NCBI RefSeq assembly: GCF_014489415.1
Contig: NZ_CP060822.1
Span: forward strand, 310,001-374,000
DNA: 64,000 nucleotides
Reading direction: 5' to 3'
Origin: Cylindrospermopsis curvispora GIHE-G1
Lineage (GTDB): Bacteria > Cyanobacteriota > Cyanobacteriia > Cyanobacteriales > Nostocaceae
Part shown: piece by piece, positions 18,692-27,749 of the stretch
Position numbering within the stretch: position 1 is the stretch's first letter
How the letters are laid out: every line of letters begins with the position of its first letter
Position numbers and translations under genes: made by a program
Notes under the pieces: generated by a model
Database searches by the model: none
Seen by the model: the letters and a program-made list of their open reading frames with translations, nothing else
What the model was told of the DNA's origin: nothing

Positions 18692-18754
18692 AAAAGTGCG
18701 ATCGCTAAGTAAAACGTACTTTATTATTTTGATAATTACAAATTATACCTTACT

Positions 18755-20296
18755 ATGGCTAAACAATTTAACACTGCTGGACCCTGCAAAGCTAGCATTC
18801 ACTATATGATTTCCCCCACAGGACGACTACCTGAGTTGAAAGCATTAATTGATGGAGAAAATTACTTTATCATTCATGCACCGCGACAAGTAGGCAAAAC
18901 CACTGCTATGATAGCCTTAGCTCAAGAATTAACTGATAGTGGGGAATATACCGCTGTCATGCTCTCCGTGGAAGTGGGGTCGGTTTTTCCTGATGAACCA
19001 GAACGTGCTGAAAGGGCCATTTTGGGTTCTTGGCAAGATGCAATTGATATTTGGCTTCCGGAAGACCTCCATCCCCCTTTTGATCCGGAGCGTAGGGAGA
19101 GTATTGGAGCTTTCCTCAAAAGTTGGGCAAAAAGTTCTACCCGTCCCCTAGTGGTCTTCATTGATGAAATTGACTCATTGCAAAATCAAACGTTGATTTC
19201 GGTATTGCGACAGTTACGGGATGGTTTTCCCCGTCGTCCCCGGGGTTTTCCCCATTCGGTGGGCTTAATTGGCATGCGGGATGTGCGGGATTACAAGGTT
19301 AAATCTGGTGGAAGTGAACGACTAAATACTTCTAGTCCGTTCAATATCAAGGCTGAATCCTTAACTTTAAGTAATTTTAGTTTTACAGATGTGCAAAATT
19401 TATATGAACAACATACAATAGCTACAGGGCAAGTATTTACCTCAGGAGCAATTCAACAGGCATATTATTTAACTGATGGACAACCGTGGTTAGTTAACGC
19501 CCTAGCTCGTCAAGCTACCCAGGTGTTAGTCAAGGATGTGAATCAACCCATTACTGCTGAGGTGATTAACCAAGCCAAAGAAATCCTCATTCAACGCCAG
19601 GATACCCATTTAGATAGCTTAGCAGAGCGATTACGGGAAGAGCGGGTTAAGACCATTATTGAACCAATTTTAGCAGGTGAAGACTTACCCGACGTACCAC
19701 CGGATGATATTCGTTATGTCCTGGATTTAGGTCTGTGTCGAGATCAAGGACAAGGCTTGGAAATTGCCAATCCAATTTATAAAGAAGTTCTACCTCTAGT
19801 GCTAAGTTACACAACTAGGGTTTCTATTGGAGCAATTGAACCTCGTTGGCTAAACCAACAAGGGGAACTATTACCTGATGAATTATTACACGCTTTTCTG
19901 GAGTTTTGGCGACAACACGGGGAACCATTACTCAGAAGTGCACCCTACCATGAGATTGCTCCACATTTAGTTTTAATGGCATTTTTACATCGGGTGGTAA
20001 ATGGTGGTGGTACGTTAGAGCGGGAATATGCCATTGGTTCTGGAAGAATGGATATTTGTTTACGCTATGGCAAAGTGGTAATGGGTATGGAACTCAAGGT
20101 GTGGCGTGAGGGAAAGTCAGATCCATTAATGAAGGGTTTAATCCAACTGGATAAATATCTGGATGGGTTAGGATTAGATACAGGTTGGTTAGTGATTTTC
20201 GATCGCCGTCCTGGATTACCACCCATGGGAGAGAGGATTAGTACGGAGGAGGTTATTAGTCCCGGTGGGCGCACCATTACCCTCATTCGTAGTTAG
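18755..20296 (+). CDS. P-loop ATPase with C-terminal PD-(D/E)XK-like domain, copy 3
   Basis: A 513-residue paralogue starting at ATG 18755 (MAKQFNTAGPCKAS). It has the same domain order as copies 1 and 2 and conserved ATPase and nuclease-like residues. It matches copy 1 almost base for base through the first 650 bases. A few differences appear around residues 220-235 (HTIATGQVFTSGAIQQ). A HIP1 octamer lies in the 63-base gap before it. After both copy 2 and copy 3 the stop is followed by the same GAAAAGTGC, so the duplicated unit includes some downstream sequence. Confidence 0.8.
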   Translation: MAKQFNTAGPCKASIHYMISPTGRLPELKALIDGENYFIIHAPRQVGKTTAMIALAQELTDSGEYTAVMLSVEVGSVFPDEPERAERAILGSWQDAIDIWLPEDLHPPFDPERRESIGAFLKSWAKSSTRPLVVFIDEIDSLQNQTLISVLRQLRDGFPRRPRGFPHSVGLIGMRDVRDYKVKSGGSERLNTSSPFNIKAESLTLSNFSFTDVQNLYEQHTIATGQVFTSGAIQQAYYLTDGQPWLVNALARQATQVLVKDVNQPITAEVINQAKEILIQRQDTHLDSLAERLREERVKTIIEPILAGEDLPDVPPDDIRYVLDLGLCRDQGQGLEIANPIYKEVLPLVLSYTTRVSIGAIEPRWLNQQGELLPDELLHAFLEFWRQHGEPLLRSAPYHEIAPHLVLMAFLHRVVNGGGTLEREYAIGSGRMDICLRYGKVVMGMELKVWREGKSDPLMKGLIQLDKYLDGLGLDTGWLVIFDRRPGLPPMGERISTEEVISPGGRTITLIRS

Positions 20297-20393
20297 AAAA
20301 GTGCCAGAACCTCGGTAATCCCGACTTGGGGAGATTAGACACTTCCAAATCAATATTAATGTTCATTTATCTAATCTGGTTATTAAATAATCC

Positions 20394-20981
20394 ATGTTTG
20401 CTGCTTCCCATCAATTATTATGGTCTATGATTGGCTTGCTGTTGACCATTGGCGGCACCTTTTTAGAAGCATACGGTACCACCCCACCCTGGAGTTGGAG
20501 TCAACAGGGAATTAAAACCTTTCCCCTAGGTGCTAGCTATCAAATTGCTGCTGTACTGTTTGTTGGTTGTTTAGGGGGTAAAAGTGCTGGTGCCCTTTCC
20601 CAAATTGCTTATTTAGTGATGGGATTGACTTTACTACCCGTATTTGCCCAAGGAGGAGGTATAGGATATGTTAAACTCTCCCAATTTGGTTACTTACTGG
20701 GGTTTATTCCAGGAGCATGGATTTGTGGACATTTTGCCTTTAAAGCCAGACCCCGATTAGAAACCCTAGGTTTTAGTTGTCTGTGCGGGTTGTTAACTAT
20801 TCACATTTGCGGTATTTGTTATTTGGTAACCAGTTATCTTTTCTCCTGGGGGGACAATCAAAATTTGTCCTTAATGGAGGGTATTCTTAAATATTCCTGG
20901 TTTTCCCTCCCTGGACAATTGGCCGTGCTTTGTGCTGTTACTGTCATGGCTTACCTTCTGCGACACATTATGTTTTATTAA
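20394..20981 (+). CDS. bioY: Biotin transporter S component BioY
   Basis: A 195-residue membrane protein with about six helices and BioY features: the opening loop PLGASYQIAAVLFVGCLGGKSAG, the glycine-rich GGGIGYVKLSQFGYLLGF and a long C-terminal helix pair. BioY binds biotin for uptake by an ECF transporter, alone or with EcfA/T. No ECF ATPase is nearby. It is followed by lspA 49 bases downstream on the same strand. Confidence 0.88.
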   Translation: MFAASHQLLWSMIGLLLTIGGTFLEAYGTTPPWSWSQQGIKTFPLGASYQIAAVLFVGCLGGKSAGALSQIAYLVMGLTLLPVFAQGGGIGYVKLSQFGYLLGFIPGAWICGHFAFKARPRLETLGFSCLCGLLTIHICGICYLVTSYLFSWGDNQNLSLMEGILKYSWFSLPGQLAVLCAVTVMAYLLRHIMFY

Positions 20982-21030
20982 TGTTTTATTAGTAATTTTT
21001 GCCTCCCACATAATTAATGGTAGAACTGTC

Positions 21031-21483
21031 ATGGGTTTAAAAAATCGCCTGTTTTGGATTGCTGCTGTAATAGCTTTTGCTCTAGACCAACTGACAAAGT
21101 TGTCCGTGGTTCAAAGCTTTGATTTACACCAAACCTTGCCCTTACTACCAGGAGTCTTTCATCTGACATACGTAACTAATACAGGTGCAGCTTTTAGTCT
21201 TTTTAGTGGTAAGGTTGAGTGGTTACGTTGGTTATCCCTAGTAGTAAGTTTACTGTTACTAGCGATCGCTCTTTGGGGACCATTATTAAGTATATGGGAA
21301 CAGTTGGGTTATGGTTTAATTTTAGGGGGAGCTATAGGTAATGGTATTGATAGATTCATATTGGGCTATGTGGTGGATTTTCTGGACTTTCGTCTATTCA
21401 ACTTCCCAGTCTTTAATTTAGCAGACTCATTTATTAGTATAGGTATTGTTTGTCTACTAATTGGTTCCCAGAAAAAAGCCTAA
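21031..21483 (+). CDS. lspA: Lipoprotein signal peptidase (signal peptidase II)
   Basis: Start chosen at ATG 21031, because the longer open frame from 20932 overlaps bioY and has no LspA homology. The 150-residue product has four membrane segments. The catalytic aspartates are in VTNTGAAFSLF to GNGIDRFILGYVVDFLDF and NLADSFISIG. It removes signal peptides from prolipoproteins such as Ycf48 in this window. bioY-lspA linkage is common in cyanobacteria. Confidence 0.93.
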   Translation: MGLKNRLFWIAAVIAFALDQLTKLSVVQSFDLHQTLPLLPGVFHLTYVTNTGAAFSLFSGKVEWLRWLSLVVSLLLLAIALWGPLLSIWEQLGYGLILGGAIGNGIDRFILGYVVDFLDFRLFNFPVFNLADSFISIGIVCLLIGSQKKA

Positions 21484-21537
21484 GCACAAAACTCCCAATT
21501 AATTTTGATATAAATTAACTTTACCCAATCTTAGACC

Positions 21538-23799
21538 ATGAGTTCCCAACAACCACCCCAAAAACCCCAAACCTTTCTTGGTCACATCACTCAAGCTGTA
21601 AATACCATTCAAGCTAGAGTAGACTTTTCTAAACTGACTTTGAAACCCAATGCTAAAGTACCGGAACTGTGGGTGCAAAATGGGGAAGAAAACCAAACAT
21701 ATCCTTTATTGGGAGAACGTTACATTTTAGGTCGCAGTTCCAGATCCTGTGATATCATCGTTCCCAACCCAGTAGTTAGCCAGGTTCACCTTTCCCTCAC
21801 CAGGGACTCAAGCCAAAACAACCCGGTCTTCACTATCAAAGACGAAAATTCCACTAACGGTATTTACTTAGGAAAACGCCGAATCAAATCTCTCAAACTT
21901 AGACATGGTGACATTGTTACCCTGGGTCCACCAGAACTAGCTGCTTCAGTAAGTCTTGAGTATATTGATCCACCCCCTGCCCATATTAAATTTCTTACTT
22001 GGGGAATGTATGGTATCAGTGGTATTACTGCCCTATTTGCCCTGGCTATCGGTTGGGAATGGACAAAATTTGACGTTAACCCCCTACCTACAGCAACCAG
22101 CGGACCAGTAGTAATTTACGCCCGGGATGCCTATACCCCATTGCGAGAACCCCGCAATATCTCTCACGTAGATCTCAAGGAAATAGCAGATTTCGGTCCT
22201 TACATACCCGGTGCAGTAGTCGCTTCCGAGGACAGTCGTTATTATTGGCACTTTGGGGTTGACCCCCTGGGAATTTTGCGGGCAGTATTCATTAACACCC
22301 AGAGTGGGGATGTGCAACAAGGGGCTAGTACAGTTACCCAACAGCTTGCACGGAGTTTATTTCGTGATTATGTAGGTAGACAGGATTCTTTAGGAAGAAA
22401 AATTCGTGAAGCTATTGTCTCCTTAAAATTAGAAACCTTTTATAGTAAGGATGAGATCCTGCTTACTTATTTAAACCGAGTATTTTTAGGAGCTGACACT
22501 TCTGGTTTTGAAGATGCGGCTAAATATTACTTTGAAAAATCTGCCAAAGAATTAACCCTGTCAGAAGCAGCAACTTTAGTGGGAATATTACCTGCACCCA
22601 ATGGGTTTGACTTTTGTGGAGATGGACCGAGGAAATTAGCAGCAGCAGATTATCGGAATCGGGTCATTCGACGCATGTTAGATATGGGTACGATTAATTC
22701 CACTCAAGCAAATCGAGCTAGAAGATCCCCCGTACAGGTAAGTCCTAGAGTTTGTGAAAGACAAGCTAAAACTATTGCTCCCTATTTTTACAACTACGTT
22801 TTTCAAGAACTAGAATCAATTTTGGGTGCAGGAGCAGCCAGGGAAGGTAACTACATCATTGAAACAAAATTAGACCCAGTAATTCAAGCTAAAGCTGAGT
22901 CAGCCTTGCAAAATTCGGTGAATAAGATTGGTTCCAACTTGCGATTTTCCCAGGGAGCAATTGTCACCCTAGATTCCAAAACTGGGAGCATATTAGCCAT
23001 GGTGGGGGGGAAAAATTACAAAGAAAGCCAATTTAATCGTGCTGTACAAGCTCAAAGACAACCCGGATCTACTTTTAAAGTTTTTGCCTATGCTGCAGCT
23101 ATAGAAGCGGGAATACCCGCCTACAAGAGCTATTCTTGTAATTCTTTTCCTTGGGGAGGATTTACTTATAGACCCTGTCGCAGTGGGAGTGGTAGTTTAG
23201 ATGTAGCTACTGGTTTTGCACTGTCAGAAAACCCCATTGCTCTGAGACTAGCGCGAGAGGTAGGATTAAATAAAGTGGTAGAAATGGCCCAGAAGTTAGG
23301 GATAAAATCCCCATTAGAACCAGTTCCGGGTTTAGTTCTGGGTCAAAGTGTGGTCAATGTTTTGGAAATGACCGGTGCGTTTGCAGCAATTGGTAATCGA
23401 GGAGTATGGAATCCTCCCCACGCTATTACCCGGATTCTAGATAGTAGTGATTGTGAAGATCGGAATAATTTAAAAACCTGTCGGGAGATTTATTCCTTCG
23501 CTCAAAATCCCAAAGCTAATCAAACCGTGTTAAAAAAGAATGTAGTTAATACTATGACTGACATGATGCAAGCTGTGGTGGCTAGGGGTACTGGTCGTGC
23601 TGCTTCCATAGGAATGGGTGAGGAAGCAGGTAAAACCGGAACCACGGATAAAAATGTGGACTTGTGGTTTATTGGTTTTATTCCCAGTCGTCAATTGGTC
23701 ACTGGTATTTGGCTAGGTAATGATAACAACTCTCCCACCCTTGGTAGTAGTGGTCAAGCAGCACAGTTATGGGGAAATTATATGCGACAAATTAAGTAG
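21538..23799 (+). CDS. Class A penicillin-binding protein with N-terminal FHA domain
   Basis: A 753-residue bifunctional peptidoglycan synthase. An FHA domain (LGRSSRSCDI, NSTNGIYLGKRRI) spans residues 60-125 and one membrane helix lies near 155-175. The GT51 transglycosylase has EDSRYYWHFGVD and GASTVTQQLARSLF. The transpeptidase has S511 in GSTFK, SEN near 563 and KTGTT near 698. The FHA domain binds phosphothreonine, so activity is probably tuned by a Ser/Thr kinase. This fusion is known in cyanobacteria. It may be co-transcribed with lspA upstream and csaB downstream, with gaps of 54 and 20 bases. Confidence 0.93.
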   Translation: MSSQQPPQKPQTFLGHITQAVNTIQARVDFSKLTLKPNAKVPELWVQNGEENQTYPLLGERYILGRSSRSCDIIVPNPVVSQVHLSLTRDSSQNNPVFTIKDENSTNGIYLGKRRIKSLKLRHGDIVTLGPPELAASVSLEYIDPPPAHIKFLTWGMYGISGITALFALAIGWEWTKFDVNPLPTATSGPVVIYARDAYTPLREPRNISHVDLKEIADFGPYIPGAVVASEDSRYYWHFGVDPLGILRAVFINTQSGDVQQGASTVTQQLARSLFRDYVGRQDSLGRKIREAIVSLKLETFYSKDEILLTYLNRVFLGADTSGFEDAAKYYFEKSAKELTLSEAATLVGILPAPNGFDFCGDGPRKLAAADYRNRVIRRMLDMGTINSTQANRARRSPVQVSPRVCERQAKTIAPYFYNYVFQELESILGAGAAREGNYIIETKLDPVIQAKAESALQNSVNKIGSNLRFSQGAIVTLDSKTGSILAMVGGKNYKESQFNRAVQAQRQPGSTFKVFAYAAAIEAGIPAYKSYSCNSFPWGGFTYRPCRSGSGSLDVATGFALSENPIALRLAREVGLNKVVEMAQKLGIKSPLEPVPGLVLGQSVVNVLEMTGAFAAIGNRGVWNPPHAITRILDSSDCEDRNNLKTCREIYSFAQNPKANQTVLKKNVVNTMTDMMQAVVARGTGRAASIGMGEEAGKTGTTDKNVDLWFIGFIPSRQLVTGIWLGNDNNSPTLGSSGQAAQLWGNYMRQIK

Positions 23800-23819
23800 C
23801 TAAGACGGGGCGATTTATA

Positions 23820-24857
23820 ATGCGTGTTTTACTTTCTGGTTATTATGGTAAGGGTAATGGTGGTGATGAAGCTCTCTTGGCTACTCTTTTACAAATGCTA
23901 CCACCTCACATCACGCCCGTAGTTCTCTCCGGTAGTCCCCAACTAACCACTAGAAATTATGGGGTGGAAAGTCATGACCGGATGGCACTTATCCCCTTGA
24001 TTCGAGCTTTACGCTCTTGTCAAGGATTTATCTGGGGTGGAGGTAGTTTAATGCAGGATGCAACCAGTAGTATTAATCCCTTATATTATGGGGGAATAAT
24101 GGCTTTAGCCCAATTTATGGGTCTAAAAACCATAGCCTGGGGCCAGGGTATAGGTCCCCTATCCCTACCACAAAACCGTTGGTTGGCTCAAAGAAATTTT
24201 GCCGGTTGTGTGGGAGTAAGCGTGCGGGACAGGTCAAGTGCTAGTTTATTATCAAGTTGGCACATACCACATATCCTAGCACCTGATCCGGTGTGGGGTT
24301 TAGCATCTGAGTCAGTACCAGAATTAGCGGGTCTACCGAAACCACGAATTGCAGTTACCCTGAGAAAACATCCCCACCTGACAGAGAGTAGATTGGCAAA
24401 TCTAATCCGTGGATTGGTGGATTTGCAGAAACATACCCAAGCATTTATTTTAATTCTACCATTTCAAAAAACCGAAGATTTAGAAATTTCTCAACAAATT
24501 CACTCTCAACTGCCAAATAATAGCCAGGTTTTTTGTTTGGAGAAACCACAAATGTTAAAAGGCGCATTTAGAGGTGTGGATATGGTAATAGGAATGCGCC
24601 TACATAGTTTAATTATGGCCGCTAGTGAAGGGTGTCGTTGCTTTGCTTTAAGTTATGATCCTAAAATCAACAGGTTGATGGAAGATTTACCCATACCAGG
24701 TTGGAATCTTCCAGATTTACCCAATCATGCTAATTTAATTGCCAAAACTTGGTTGGACTTGTATCACAATGCCGAGTGTTTGTCAAGAGATAAATTACAG
24801 TCTTTGTTGAGTAGTTGCCTGTTGCACCGCGACTTGTTGTACCGAGTATTTAGTTAG
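23820..24857 (+). CDS. csaB: Polysaccharide pyruvyl transferase CsaB
   Basis: A 345-residue glycosyltransferase-like protein with the CsaB opening SGYYGKGNGGDEALLATLL, then IWGGGSLMQDATS and the C-terminal GMRLHSLIMAASEGCRCFALSYDPKI. CsaB adds ketal pyruvate to cell-wall polysaccharide, which in bacteria with SLH proteins provides the SLH-domain anchor. The SLH-bearing porin at 38166 is a plausible beneficiary. It begins 20 bases after the PBP gene. Confidence 0.9.
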   Translation: MRVLLSGYYGKGNGGDEALLATLLQMLPPHITPVVLSGSPQLTTRNYGVESHDRMALIPLIRALRSCQGFIWGGGSLMQDATSSINPLYYGGIMALAQFMGLKTIAWGQGIGPLSLPQNRWLAQRNFAGCVGVSVRDRSSASLLSSWHIPHILAPDPVWGLASESVPELAGLPKPRIAVTLRKHPHLTESRLANLIRGLVDLQKHTQAFILILPFQKTEDLEISQQIHSQLPNNSQVFCLEKPQMLKGAFRGVDMVIGMRLHSLIMAASEGCRCFALSYDPKINRLMEDLPIPGWNLPDLPNHANLIAKTWLDLYHNAECLSRDKLQSLLSSCLLHRDLLYRVFS

Positions 24858-24902
24858 TATGGTGTTGTACAATTTTATGGGTAACCGGGTAAGTATGTTA
24901 GT

Positions 24903-25199
24903 CTACTTACCTTTAGTTTCTAAACTTAGTACAGCTTGACGAAAACCCAAGACAATTAAAATATTAGCAAAAGTTAAGAATAACTCAGCACTGCCATGAA
25001 GCCAGTCTATATTCGCTAGGGCTTCTTGGTAAGCAATTTTGGCGTAAATGCCAGCTGGAATGGTAACACCAACAAATACTAAAGTGCCATAGAATCCATA
25101 GAGTGCTAAACGTGGCATTTGTGGACTGCGACTGATAAACCACAAGAAACCCAAATAGGGGAACAAGGAGAGAGCAAATAGAGTTTCTTTTGAGATCAT
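24903..25199 (-). CDS. DUF3593 membrane protein
   Basis: A 98-residue protein with three hydrophobic segments and the family features KETLFALSLFPYLGFLWF and an ending near LGFRQAVLSLE. Family members are found in cyanobacteria and plastids, where the function is unknown. It starts 6 bases after DUF2499 and the two form an operon. Confidence 0.85.
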   Translation of the reverse strand: MISKETLFALSLFPYLGFLWFISRSPQMPRLALYGFYGTLVFVGVTIPAGIYAKIAYQEALANIDWLHGSAELFLTFANILIVLGFRQAVLSLETKGK

Positions 25200-25205
25200 G
25201 ACCGT

Positions 25206-25532
25206 CTACTCCTTATTTGAGATATTAAGAACTCCACTCGCTCGAGTAGAACGCCAAACCCAGACTGCTGCTGCCCAAAGAGTAAAATTACCTACTAGCG
25301 TGGTAGTGGCCTGGAGGGTGACTAACCATTCTAGGGACTGGGGATTATCGAAATAATGCCAGGTACAAGCACATAGGGCGCTGATTAAGGCAGGTATCAT
25401 AGCTAGGGCAAATCCCCTCCAACTATGGTTTTGGGTCAGTTCCCCATATTTCCAGATGAGGGAAATGGCAACTACCCATTCAATAACACTAGAAATATGG
25501 ATAACCCAGGTGGGAATTGAAAGAGCGTTCAT
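25206..25532 (-). CDS. DUF2499 membrane protein
   Basis: A 108-residue protein with three hydrophobic helices and the DUF2499 features SIPTWVIHISSVIEW, RGFALAMIPALISALCACTWHYFDN and NFTLWAAAVWVW. It is conserved in cyanobacteria and plastids, usually next to DUF3593 as here. A role in thylakoid or light-harvesting function is speculative. Confidence 0.87.
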   Translation of the reverse strand: MNALSIPTWVIHISSVIEWVVAISLIWKYGELTQNHSWRGFALAMIPALISALCACTWHYFDNPQSLEWLVTLQATTTLVGNFTLWAAAVWVWRSTRASGVLNISNKE

Positions 25533-25657
25533 GGGATATAAATATGGCTTTGGAGAGCTTTGGCTATTAAAATCAAGACTGCCCTCATTGTGGACTAACT
25601 CATATTTTATATCTACTGTTGGAGGAGCGCCACTAGAAATTGTTAAACTTTATATTC

Positions 25658-25717
25658 AAAATCAAAAAGAAACTTGTCGGGGATTTCAATCCCCGACGGA
25701 TTTCATCCTTTGATTTT
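25658..25717. repeat. 60-bp nested palindrome upstream of tRNA-Ser
   Basis: Outer arms AAAATCAAA (25658-25666) and TTTGATTTT (25709-25717) enclose a perfect 10-bp inner stem GTCGGGGATT/AATCCCCGAC at 25676-25697. This gives a two-storey hairpin followed by a short T-rich stretch. It is either a bidirectional terminator between the divergent DUF2499 operon and tRNA gene, or a small palindromic repeat element. Confidence 0.5.
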
Positions 25718-25757
25718 TGGTTGTCCACTTGAAAAAAATCTCTTGACAAGCCAAAAA

Positions 25758-25785
25758 TTGTCTGTTAAGGTTGTCATATCATAAT
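25758..25785 (+). promoter_or_regulatory. Possible tRNA-Ser promoter
   Basis: TTGTCT at 25758-25763 and CATAAT at 25780-25785 have a 16-base spacer and would start transcription about 7 bases before the tRNA. Confidence 0.35.
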
Positions 25786-25798
25786 TTTTAATAGACTT

Positions 25799-25890
25799 GG
25801 AGAGGTGGCTGAGTGGTCGAAAGCGGCAGATTGCTAATCTGTTGATGGAATCGTAAGGTCCATCCGAGGGTTCGAATCCCTCCTTCTCCA
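25799..25890 (+). tRNA. trnS-GCU: tRNA-Ser (anticodon GCU)
   Basis: The acceptor stem GGAGAGG (25799-25805) pairs with CTTCTCC (25883-25889) with one G-U. The anticodon arm GCAGA-TTGCTAA-TCTGT reads AGC/AGU codons. The long variable arm typical of class II tRNA and the T arm GAGGG-TTCGAAT-CCCTC are clear. CCA is not encoded. The discriminator base is A at 25890, whereas bacterial tRNA-Ser usually has G. Confidence 0.96.
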
Positions 25891-25928
25891 TTTAGCTCAA
25901 CTAAAATTAACCTATTCACTAACTAGTC

Positions 25929-26702
25929 ATGGAAGTTATCCCAGCAATAGATCTATTAGAGGGGCGTTGTGTAAGACTCTATAAGGGTGACTATGCACAA
26001 TCCCAGGTTTACAGCCATAATCCTGTGGAAACCGCTAAAATGTGGGCAGACCAAGGAGCAACAAGACTACATCTAGTAGATCTAGATGGAGCAAAAGCTG
26101 GTAAAATAGTAAATCTATCTACTATAGAAGCTATTACCAATGCTGTTTCCATACCTGTTGAAGTTGGCGGAGGAATACGCGATAGCTCCAGCGTCATACA
26201 GTTATTTAATCTTGGGGTACAGTGGGCAATTCTGGGAACTGTAGCAGTAGAGCAACCAGATTTGGTTCAAGGACTGTGTGAACAATTCCCCCAGCAAATT
26301 ATAGTTGGCATTGATGCGCGGAATGGTTTAGTTGCTACCAGGGGTTGGTTAGAAACCTCTCAAATTTTGGCCCCCCAATTAGCAACCCAAATGCAGGAAT
26401 TGGGTGCAGCAGCTATTATTTATACGGATATAAATCGTGATGGTACGCTTCAGGGACCAAACTTGGAAGCATTAAGAGGGTTGACATCTGCCATTTCCAT
26501 ACCCGTGATTGCCTCTGGGGGTGTGGGTTCTGTTACTGACCTATTAACCTTGTTATCTTTAGAACATCAGGGGGTTACAGGAGTAATTGTCGGTAAAGCC
26601 CTATATACTGGAGATATTAGTTTACCAGAAGCACTGCGGGCTATAGGTCCTGGAAGAATTCAGGATATTCCACCCACTTTGGATTTCTCTAGTTTTGCCT
26701 GA
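25929..26702 (+). CDS. hisA: HisA (ProFAR isomerase)
   Basis: A 257-residue (beta/alpha)8 protein with the two phosphate-binding halves typical of His[21 protein letters not shown] with [11 protein letters not shown], and [13 protein letters not shown] with [11 protein letters not shown]. It converts ProFAR to PRFAR in histidine synthesis. It stands alone, as his genes are scattered in cyanobacteria. An interspersed repeat begins immediately after the stop codon. Confidence 0.96.
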   Translation: MEVIPAIDLLEGRCVRLYKGDYAQSQVYSHNPVETAKMWADQGATRLHLVDLDGAKAGKIVNLSTIEAITNAVSIPVEVGGGIRDSSSVIQLFNLGVQWAILGTVAVEQPDLVQGLCEQFPQQIIVGIDARNGLVATRGWLETSQILAPQLATQMQELGAAAIIYTDINRDGTLQGPNLEALRGLTSAISIPVIASGGVGSVTDLLTLLSLEHQGVTGVIVGKALYTGDISLPEALRAIGPGRIQDIPPTLDFSSFA

Positions 26703-26704
26703 AC

Positions 26705-26822
26705 TAAGTAGGGAGACACAATTATTTATAGGATGAGTTTAATACGAAACCCATGGGGGTGTTGGGTTTCATACTTCAACCCAACCTACGTTGATCTTAT
26801 ATCTAATTCCACCCACTCACTT
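26705..26822 (+). repeat. Interspersed palindromic repeat, copy A (near full length)
   Basis: This 118-bp unit runs from TAAGTAGGGAG to CCACCCACTCACTTA. It contains the hairpin TTGGGTTTCATACTTCAACC flanked by longer arms. The ends are imperfect inverted repeats (AAGTAGGG/CCCACTTA type). Other copies are at 36928-37047, within 40688-41386, at 58984-59068 and at 60213-60324. It looks like a small non-autonomous element and starts 2 bases after the hisA stop. Confidence 0.8.
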
Positions 26823-26844
26823 AAAAGGCACAAATGTGGAAATA

Positions 26845-26875
26845 TTCGACAAAATTTCTATAAAACACTTATAAT
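26845..26875 (+). promoter_or_regulatory. Possible sphR promoter
   Basis: TATAAT at 26870-26875 follows a TTCGAC at 26845-26850 with a 19-base spacer, about 120 bases before the chosen sphR start. I did not find a convincing PHO box here. Confidence 0.25.
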
Positions 26876-26996
26876 TTAGGCAAATTGTTGTATTGAATAC
26901 AATAATTTTGTGTTCCCCAATATGTGTCCTCAATTCGTGAGGATCATAACTAGTTGGAAACAAAGCCCAGTACATTCTTACAAATTTTTGTTGTCA

Positions 26997-27749
26997 ATGT
27001 ATACTACTGAATTGCCTAGGTACTCCACTAAATCGGATATTGAACCAGTTAGTCGCGTTTTAATAGTGGAAGACGAAGAACTAATCCGAGAGATGCTTGT
27101 AGTAGCCTTAGAGGGTGAAGGTTATGAAGTTGTGACTGCTAAAGATGGTCGTTGTGCTGTGGAATTAATCAGAAATTTAGAGGCCCAACCTGGTGAATTA
27201 TTATTCGACCTGCTTGTGCTAGACTTGATGTTGCCACAAATCAACGGATTAGATATTTGTCGTTTATTACGTCACCAGGGTAATTCCATCCCGATTTTAA
27301 TTCTGAGTGCGAAAGGTAGTGAAACTGACCGGGTGCTAGGTTTAGAGGTAGGAGCGGATGATTATCTAACTAAGCCCTTTAGCGTAAGAGAAATGGTGGC
27401 TAGGTGTCGTGCCTTGTTACGTCGCCAGCGGTTTTCTAATTTGCCCTTGGCACCCACCTTAAAACATAAAGATATTAGTTTAAATCCTCAGGAATGTCGG
27501 GTGTTAGTGAGAGGAAGAGAGGTGAGCTTGTCACCGAAAGAATTCCGGTTACTAGAACTATTTATGAGTTATACTCGCAGGGTGTGGTCACGGGAACAGT
27601 TATTAGACCAGGTTTGGGGTCCTGATTTTGTTGGTGACAGTAAAACTGTGGATGTTCATATTCGATGGCTGAGGGAAAAATTAGAGTTAGACCCTAGCCA
27701 TCCAGAATATATCGTCACAGTCAGGGGTTTTGGCTATAGATTTGGTTGA
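26997..27749 (+). CDS. sphR: Phosphate response regulator SphR (PhoB-like)
   Basis: An OmpR-family regulator of 250 residues from ATG 26997. The open frame extends to 26910, but the extra 29 residues look unlike a receiver leader. The receiver domain has the DE pair in LIVEDEELIREML, phospho-Asp in LLVLDLMLPQING and Lys in DYLTKPFSVREM. A winged helix follows, ending in VDVHIRWLREKLELD and GFGYRFG. With sphS and phoU directly downstream it is assigned to the phosphate-starvation system, activating pst and alkaline phosphatase genes. Confidence 0.88.
   Translation: MYTTELPRYSTKSDIEPVSRVLIVEDEELIREMLVVALEGEGYEVVTAKDGRCAVELIRNLEAQPGELLFDLLVLDLMLPQINGLDICRLLRHQGNSIPILILSAKGSETDRVLGLEVGADDYLTKPFSVREMVARCRALLRRQRFSNLPLAPTLKHKDISLNPQECRVLVRGREVSLSPKEFRLLELFMSYTRRVWSREQLLDQVWGPDFVGDSKTVDVHIRWLREKLELDPSHPEYIVTVRGFGYRFG

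Larger units (their letters stand above)
15549..20296 (+). repeat. Three-copy tandem gene array (about 1.6 kb per unit)
   Basis: The three ATPase-nuclease genes lie head to tail with 47- and 63-base gaps. The C-terminal two thirds of all copies are nearly identical at the DNA level, while the segment at 17330-17640 of copy 2 is divergent. This makes the locus prone to recombination and to collapse in short-read assemblies. Confidence 0.9.

Noticed and set aside
26910-26996. N-terminal extension of SphR from ATG 26910
   Set aside because: The extra 29 residues lack similarity to receiver leaders; the later ATG at 26997 gives the usual length.
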